DNA of 64,000 nt from UBA5078 sp033721235 (GTDB lineage Bacteria; Pseudomonadota; Gammaproteobacteria; Pseudomonadales; Pseudohongiellaceae): NCBI GenBank assembly GCA_033721235.1, contig JAWWAY010000006.1:62001-126000 (forward strand), given 5' to 3'. Below are positions 60,664-64,000 of the stretch, piece by piece. The position numbers and the translations under genes are program-made. The stretch's first letter is position 1, and every line of letters starts with the position of its first letter. The notes below the pieces were generated by a model. That model had not been told where the DNA came from, did no database searches, and saw nothing but the letters and a program-made list of their open reading frames with translations.

Positions 60664-61275
60664 TTAACCACCGGTAACAGCAGGGTGGAAGAAGCCTACT
60701 AGGCAGCCTTTGGAGTCTGGAATCTCATCCATATTGACTGTATTGCCTGCCAAAATAGTGTCTAGGGCGTCGGTAAGATAGTTGTTATCGTAAACCATGC
60801 GTTGAGCTTCGTAGCCAAGGGCATCATTAATTGGGCCACGGAACAAAGTTTCATTAGTGCGAGGGTCGATTACGAATACTTCCGCCGTTCTCTCAACACC
60901 TATTGATTTTGCGACGGTCTGATCCTCATCCTTCAAAATAGGGAAGTCGATGCTAAAGGTCTTAGCCTCGCCTTGGATGCGTTTCATATCGTCTTGAATA
61001 AAGGAGTTAAGCATTAGGAACTCAATATTCTTCTCGCGATAAACATTGGCGATGTCCTTGAACATAGGCACGGACAAGCGCGCGATTGGACAACCGGACC
61101 CATGAATATAAACCACAAGATAATCTTTATCTTGATAGTCACTTAAAGAGTGTACTACTCCGTTTTGGTCGGTAAGCGTAAAGTCTTTAATAGGCTTTAA
61201 GTAGTCGTCCGCGAAACTGGCGCTGGCACATAGGCTTAGGGCGCTGGCTAGTAAAATGCCTAATATCTTGTTCAT
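60664..61275 (-). CDS. exported thioredoxin-fold redoxin with single active-site Cys
   Basis: A 203-aa exported protein (signal peptide ending SASFA). The AhpC/TSA-redoxin fold has its active site in HGSGCPIARLSVPMFKDIAN: one Cys followed by Pro, not a CXXC pair. VERTAEVFVIDPRTNETLFR follows in the expected strand. A second Cys near the C-terminus (SKGCLVGF) might act as a resolving Cys. It may be a periplasmic peroxide- or thiol-handling protein; the function of this subgroup is not established. It converges with fpr at a shared terminator. Confidence 0.82.
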   Translation of the reverse strand: MNKILGILLASALSLCASASFADDYLKPIKDFTLTDQNGVVHSLSDYQDKDYLVVYIHGSGCPIARLSVPMFKDIANVYREKNIEFLMLNSFIQDDMKRIQGEAKTFSIDFPILKDEDQTVAKSIGVERTAEVFVIDPRTNETLFRGPINDALGYEAQRMVYDNNYLTDALDTILAGNTVNMDEIPDSKGCLVGFFHPAVTGG

Positions 61276-61754
61276 TACATAACTCCTCTTAGCGTAGTCA
61301 ATGCGTGAATCTTAGACCTTCAAAAGCGTATAAAAGTGCATTTTCCGGTTGGGGGAGGGCGATTCTATGGCTGCTATAAGCTGAATCTTCGTGCCAATAT
61401 CTCTTTCTGTGCGGTGCTCAGTGTAAGTGAGCGCCTACTAGGAATCCCCCGATTCACATTACCAATCCTATCTAATCAACTAAGTGGGGGTATATCAAGC
61501 CCAAGATTGTGACTAATTGTGAGACTTGTTGCGTAAAACAGGGCAGTAAACGGGTATTGACGCTTGGTCTCGCATGCCCAGCGCACAGACTTAGCGCGAG
61601 TTATCAATTTCATAAGCCTATGTTCGTGCAAGTCCTCGGTGAGGGTGCAAGCTGAGGCGCTAAAGGGTATAGTTAGCCGCGGTCGTTTGAGCTGCTACAA
61701 AGAACTCATCATTGGGGGTTCGCGGCTTTTAGAGACACTTTAATAAGGACTTAT
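61276..61754. other. 479-base intergenic region without a recognised gene
   Basis: This gap separates the divergent redoxin and RND permease genes. I found no good open frame, RNA gene or strong promoter. Noted only: CCCCC (61446-61450) facing GGGGG (61485-61489), a CCTC/GAGG hairpin near 61634, and TATAGT around 61668. A small RNA cannot be excluded. Confidence 0.5.
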
Positions 61755-64000
61755 ATGCGCGCCAGTTTCACTCGTTTTTACTGTGACTTAGTGTTTAACC
61801 GACCATGGTTGGTTATTGTGTTCCTGCTTTGCGTTACCGCATTGTTTGGATGGCATACACGTGATTTTCAGTTGGATGCATCGGCCGACTCGCTGCTCAT
61901 GGAAGGCGATCAGGAGCTGGAGTATTCTAGGCAGATTAATAATCGTTATTCGACCAAGGAAACGGTTACGGTTGCCTTCACCCCCGATGTTGACTTATTC
62001 AGCGATGCGTCGCTCGAGCAAATAGCGGCGTTAAAGCAAGACCTTCTGGCCCTTGAGCGTATTGATAGCGTTAACTCGCTTCTCGACGTGCCCGTATTCG
62101 GTGATACAGAATTACTGTCCATTTCCGAGGACTACGATACCTTATTGACCCCTGGCATTGATCGCGAAGCTGCTCGTGAAGAGCTTGTTAATAGCCCGGT
62201 GTTTAGCAATGCGCTCATTAGTCCTGATGGTCAAACCGCGGCTCTATTAGTGAGCTTTGCCCGAGACGATCAGTACCAGCAATTGCTCGACGAGCGGCAG
62301 AACCTGCGCCAAAAGCGCGACAGCGAAGGCCTGACAGAACAAGAGACTCAAGACCTTGCCACAGTCAGTGCGCAGTTTGACGAATACAGCAAGATATTCG
62401 CCCAAAGACGTCACGAGGATATCGAGCAAATAAGAACCATCCTGTCCCGTTATGAGCAGGGCGCTACTTTGTATCTGGGCGGCGCGCCAATGATCGCGGA
62501 TGACTTGGTGACCTTCGTGCGCAACGATTTGGCAACATTTAGCGCGGGCGTGTTTACCTTTATTGTCTTCGCCCTAGGCCTTATTTTCAGGCGAGTAAGA
62601 TGGGTTGTTCTGCCATTGGCGTGTTGTGCGCTGGCGGGAGTCATCGTGGTGGGAATCCTTGGCTTGATGGACTGGCGAGTCACGGTTGTATCGTCTAACT
62701 TCATGTCTTTGTTGCTAATCATTACCATATCGCTGACTGTCCATTTGATGGTGCGTTATAGGCAGTTAAGAGCAACAAGGCGTTTCACCAATCCCACACG
62801 GATTCTGCGTCATACTGTGCTGTCTATGTGGAAACCCTGTTTGTTCACTTCTTTGACTACCATAGTCGCGTTTGCCTCTCTGATTATAAGCGATATATCC
62901 CCCATTATTTCCTTTGGCTGGATAATGGTGATGGGGGTGGTGACTGCATTGACGGTAGTCTTCTTATTGTTCCCAGCTTTAATGAGCCTGCTTAAAACAC
63001 CGGAGCCGGTCTCTGGTAATCAAACGCAACTGGCACTCACTACGGGGCTTGCCCGACTGACTGATCGCTTGGGTGCCAAGGTGCTCTGGCTGGCGGCTCT
63101 GTTGATTATCTTTAGTGGGCTTGGGGTAACTCAATTGAAAGTTGAGAATAGCTTTATTGATTACTTCAGTGAGGAGACTGAGATTTACCAAGGCATGACA
63201 CTGTTTGATGAGAAGCTCGGTGGAACGCTGTCTTTCGATGTGGTGGTTAATCTGCCAGAGGAACAGGCCACGAATTCCGCTGATGATGGATTCGATGACG
63301 GCTTTGACGATGAGTTTGATGATGGCTTTGACGACGGTTTCGACGATGAGTTCGATAGCGGCTTCGATGATGACTTTGGTGGGCAGAGCGATGATGCCTA
63401 TTGGTTTACTGGCGCCAAGATGGATGAAATTAAAGCCATTCACAGTTACCTGGACGAAAACCCACAAACGGGCAAGGTGTTGTCCTTCGGTGCTGTTATT
63501 GAGTTGGCCGAAATCCTAAATGGTAGGCAGCCTGTCGATAGTTTTGTTTGGGCGCTACTGTATTCCAGAATACCCGATGCTCTGAAGAGTACTGTTGTGA
63601 CACCCTTCGTTTCCATCGAGCAAAACCAGGTGCGATTCAATGTGCGAGTGCGCGAATCAGACGAAGACTTAAACCGTAATGAACTAATCACCGGTATTGA
63701 GACGGGATTACAGGAACAATTTGGTTATGCCGATGATCAGGTTCACGTCACTGGCGTGCTAGTGCTATACAATAATGTACTACAGAGCCTGTATCAGTCC
63801 CAGATACTCACGCTGGGTGTAGTGCTTCTGGTTATCATGGTGATGTTCTTGCTGCTATTCCGTTCGCTTAAGATCGCAGCGCTATGCATATTGCCTAATA
63901 TACTAGCGGCACTATTCGTACTAGGCGTGATGGGATGGTTGCAGATTCCACTGGATATTATGACGATTACTATCGCCGCTATTGCGGTTGGCATAGGTGT
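61755..64000 (+). CDS. RND/MMPL-family permease with acidic repeat insert, 3' end outside the window
   Basis: I translated this frame directly; 748 codons are visible and no stop occurs before the edge. A first helix (about 20-36) is followed by a periplasmic domain (about 40-255), then five or six helices (about 260-415, with SNFMSLLLIITISLTVHLMV and FTSLTTIVAFASL). A second helix (about 445-465) starts the second repeat, and a second periplasmic domain (about 470-670) contains a low-complexity acidic insert at about 510-542. A cluster of helices starts at the right edge. This is the HAE3/MMPL branch of RND exporters, which move lipids or hydrophobic compounds. Cargo is unknown; no adaptor or TolC gene is in view. 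Confidence 0.85.
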   Translation, partial: MRASFTRFYCDLVFNRPWLVIVFLLCVTALFGWHTRDFQLDASADSLLMEGDQELEYSRQINNRYSTKETVTVAFTPDVDLFSDASLEQIAALKQDLLALERIDSVNSLLDVPVFGDTELLSISEDYDTLLTPGIDREAAREELVNSPVFSNALISPDGQTAALLVSFARDDQYQQLLDERQNLRQKRDSEGLTEQETQDLATVSAQFDEYSKIFAQRRHEDIEQIRTILSRYEQGATLYLGGAPMIADDLVTFVRNDLATFSAGVFTFIVFALGLIFRRVRWVVLPLACCALAGVIVVGILGLMDWRVTVVSSNFMSLLLIITISLTVHLMVRYRQLRATRRFTNPTRILRHTVLSMWKPCLFTSLTTIVAFASLIISDISPIISFGWIMVMGVVTALTVVFLLFPALMSLLKTPEPVSGNQTQLALTTGLARLTDRLGAKVLWLAALLIIFSGLGVTQLKVENSFIDYFSEETEIYQGMTLFDEKLGGTLSFDVVVNLPEEQATNSADDGFDDGFDDEFDDGFDDGFDDEFDSGFDDDFGGQSDDAYWFTGAKMDEIKAIHSYLDENPQTGKVLSFGAVIELAEILNGRQPVDSFVWALLYSRIPDALKSTVVTPFVSIEQNQVRFNVRVRESDEDLNRNELITGIETGLQEQFGYADDQVHVTGVLVLYNNVLQSLYQSQILTLGVVLLVIMVMFLLLFRSLKIAALCILPNILAALFVLGVMGWLQIPLDIMTITIAAIAVGIG
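63282..63380 (+). repeat. tandem 12-bp repeats encoding (F-D-D-G/E)n inside the RND permease
   Basis: About eight imperfect copies of a 12-base unit (TTTGACGATGAG/GGC type) encode FDDG, FDDE and FDSG units in frame within the second periplasmic domain. Synonymous differences between copies show that they are not freshly duplicated. Clusters of Asp suggest divalent-cation binding. Confidence 0.85.

Noticed and set aside
61446..61489. CCCCC and GGGGG blocks 34 bases apart in the gap before the RND gene.
   Set aside because: Five-base homopolymer pairing over a long loop is not convincing evidence of an RNA structure.
1..64000. Checked for CRISPR arrays, transposases, integrases, toxin-antitoxin pairs, phage genes and tRNAs.
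   Set aside because: None was recognisable; gene content and overlaps look like ordinary chromosomal operons.

Overview
The window looks like a chromosomal segment of a free-living, aerobic, probably marine gammaproteobacterium. This is inferred from gene content: two periplasmic PQQ alcohol dehydrogenases with c-type cytochromes, OMPLA, FinR/Fpr, a PA2778/PA2779 pair and many c-di-GMP and two-component proteins. The cellvibrionad/OM60-like groups are a plausible home, but no rRNA or housekeeping marker fixes the taxon. I saw no tRNA, rRNA, CRISPR array, insertion sequence, integrase or prophage gene.

Layout. 1-7230: end-truncated PQQ sugar dehydrogenase, D-cysteine desulfhydrase-like enzyme, an unlisted 49-aa membrane protein, glycerophosphodiesterase, DeaD-type RNA helicase and a GAF-GGDEF diguanylate cyclase. 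7231-23061: a co-directional chemosensory block behind a 343-nt leader rich in inverted repeats. Its order is STAS, CheY, CheA, CheW, globin-PAS-PAS-MCP, CheR, CheD, CheB, a membrane MCP-like protein, STAS, a receiver-PP2C-HATPase fusion and a large hybrid histidine kinase. No flagellar or pilus gene is present, so the output is unknown; the STAS/PP2C/HATPase part suggests partner switching. 23067-26462 (minus strand): DUF1840 protein, membrane protein, PQQ alcohol dehydrogenase and dihaem cytochrome c. 26622-29562: a three-gene probable copper operon with an N-terminal-His periplasmic protein, a multicopper oxidase whose type-1 site is in the first cupredoxin domain, and a membrane-anchored cupredoxin.

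29578-41522: amidohydrolase, DUF4920, MscS channel, PA2779/PA2778 pair, an EAL phosphodiesterase interrupted by an in-frame TAG before its C-terminal sensor module, an OMPLA with Asp in place of the catalytic Asn, a membrane AraC regulator, a LysR/AzoR divergent pair, a GST and an HD-GYP phosphodiesterase. 41539-53260: dihaem peroxidase-like protein, SLC13 transporter with a palindrome over its promoter, a second PQQ dehydrogenase with an N-terminal cytochrome domain, CHRD protein, M28-like protein lacking the usual Glu pair, and a 7TM hybrid kinase with a distinctive C-terminal module.

53257-57202 (minus strand): GtrA, DprE1, DprE2 and a HAD-UbiA fusion. This is the gene set for decaprenyl-phosphoryl-arabinose synthesis known best from mycobacteria. 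57402-64000: inositol monophosphatase-like enzyme, small periplasmic protein, FinR/Fpr divergent pair, redoxin, and an RND/MMPL permease running off the right edge with an (F-D-D-G/E)n acidic repeat.

The features most worth following up are the chemosensory/partner-switch block with its globin receptor, the amber-split EAL gene, the DprE/HAD-UbiA operon and the copper operon. All functional calls come from reading motifs by eye; no database search was run.
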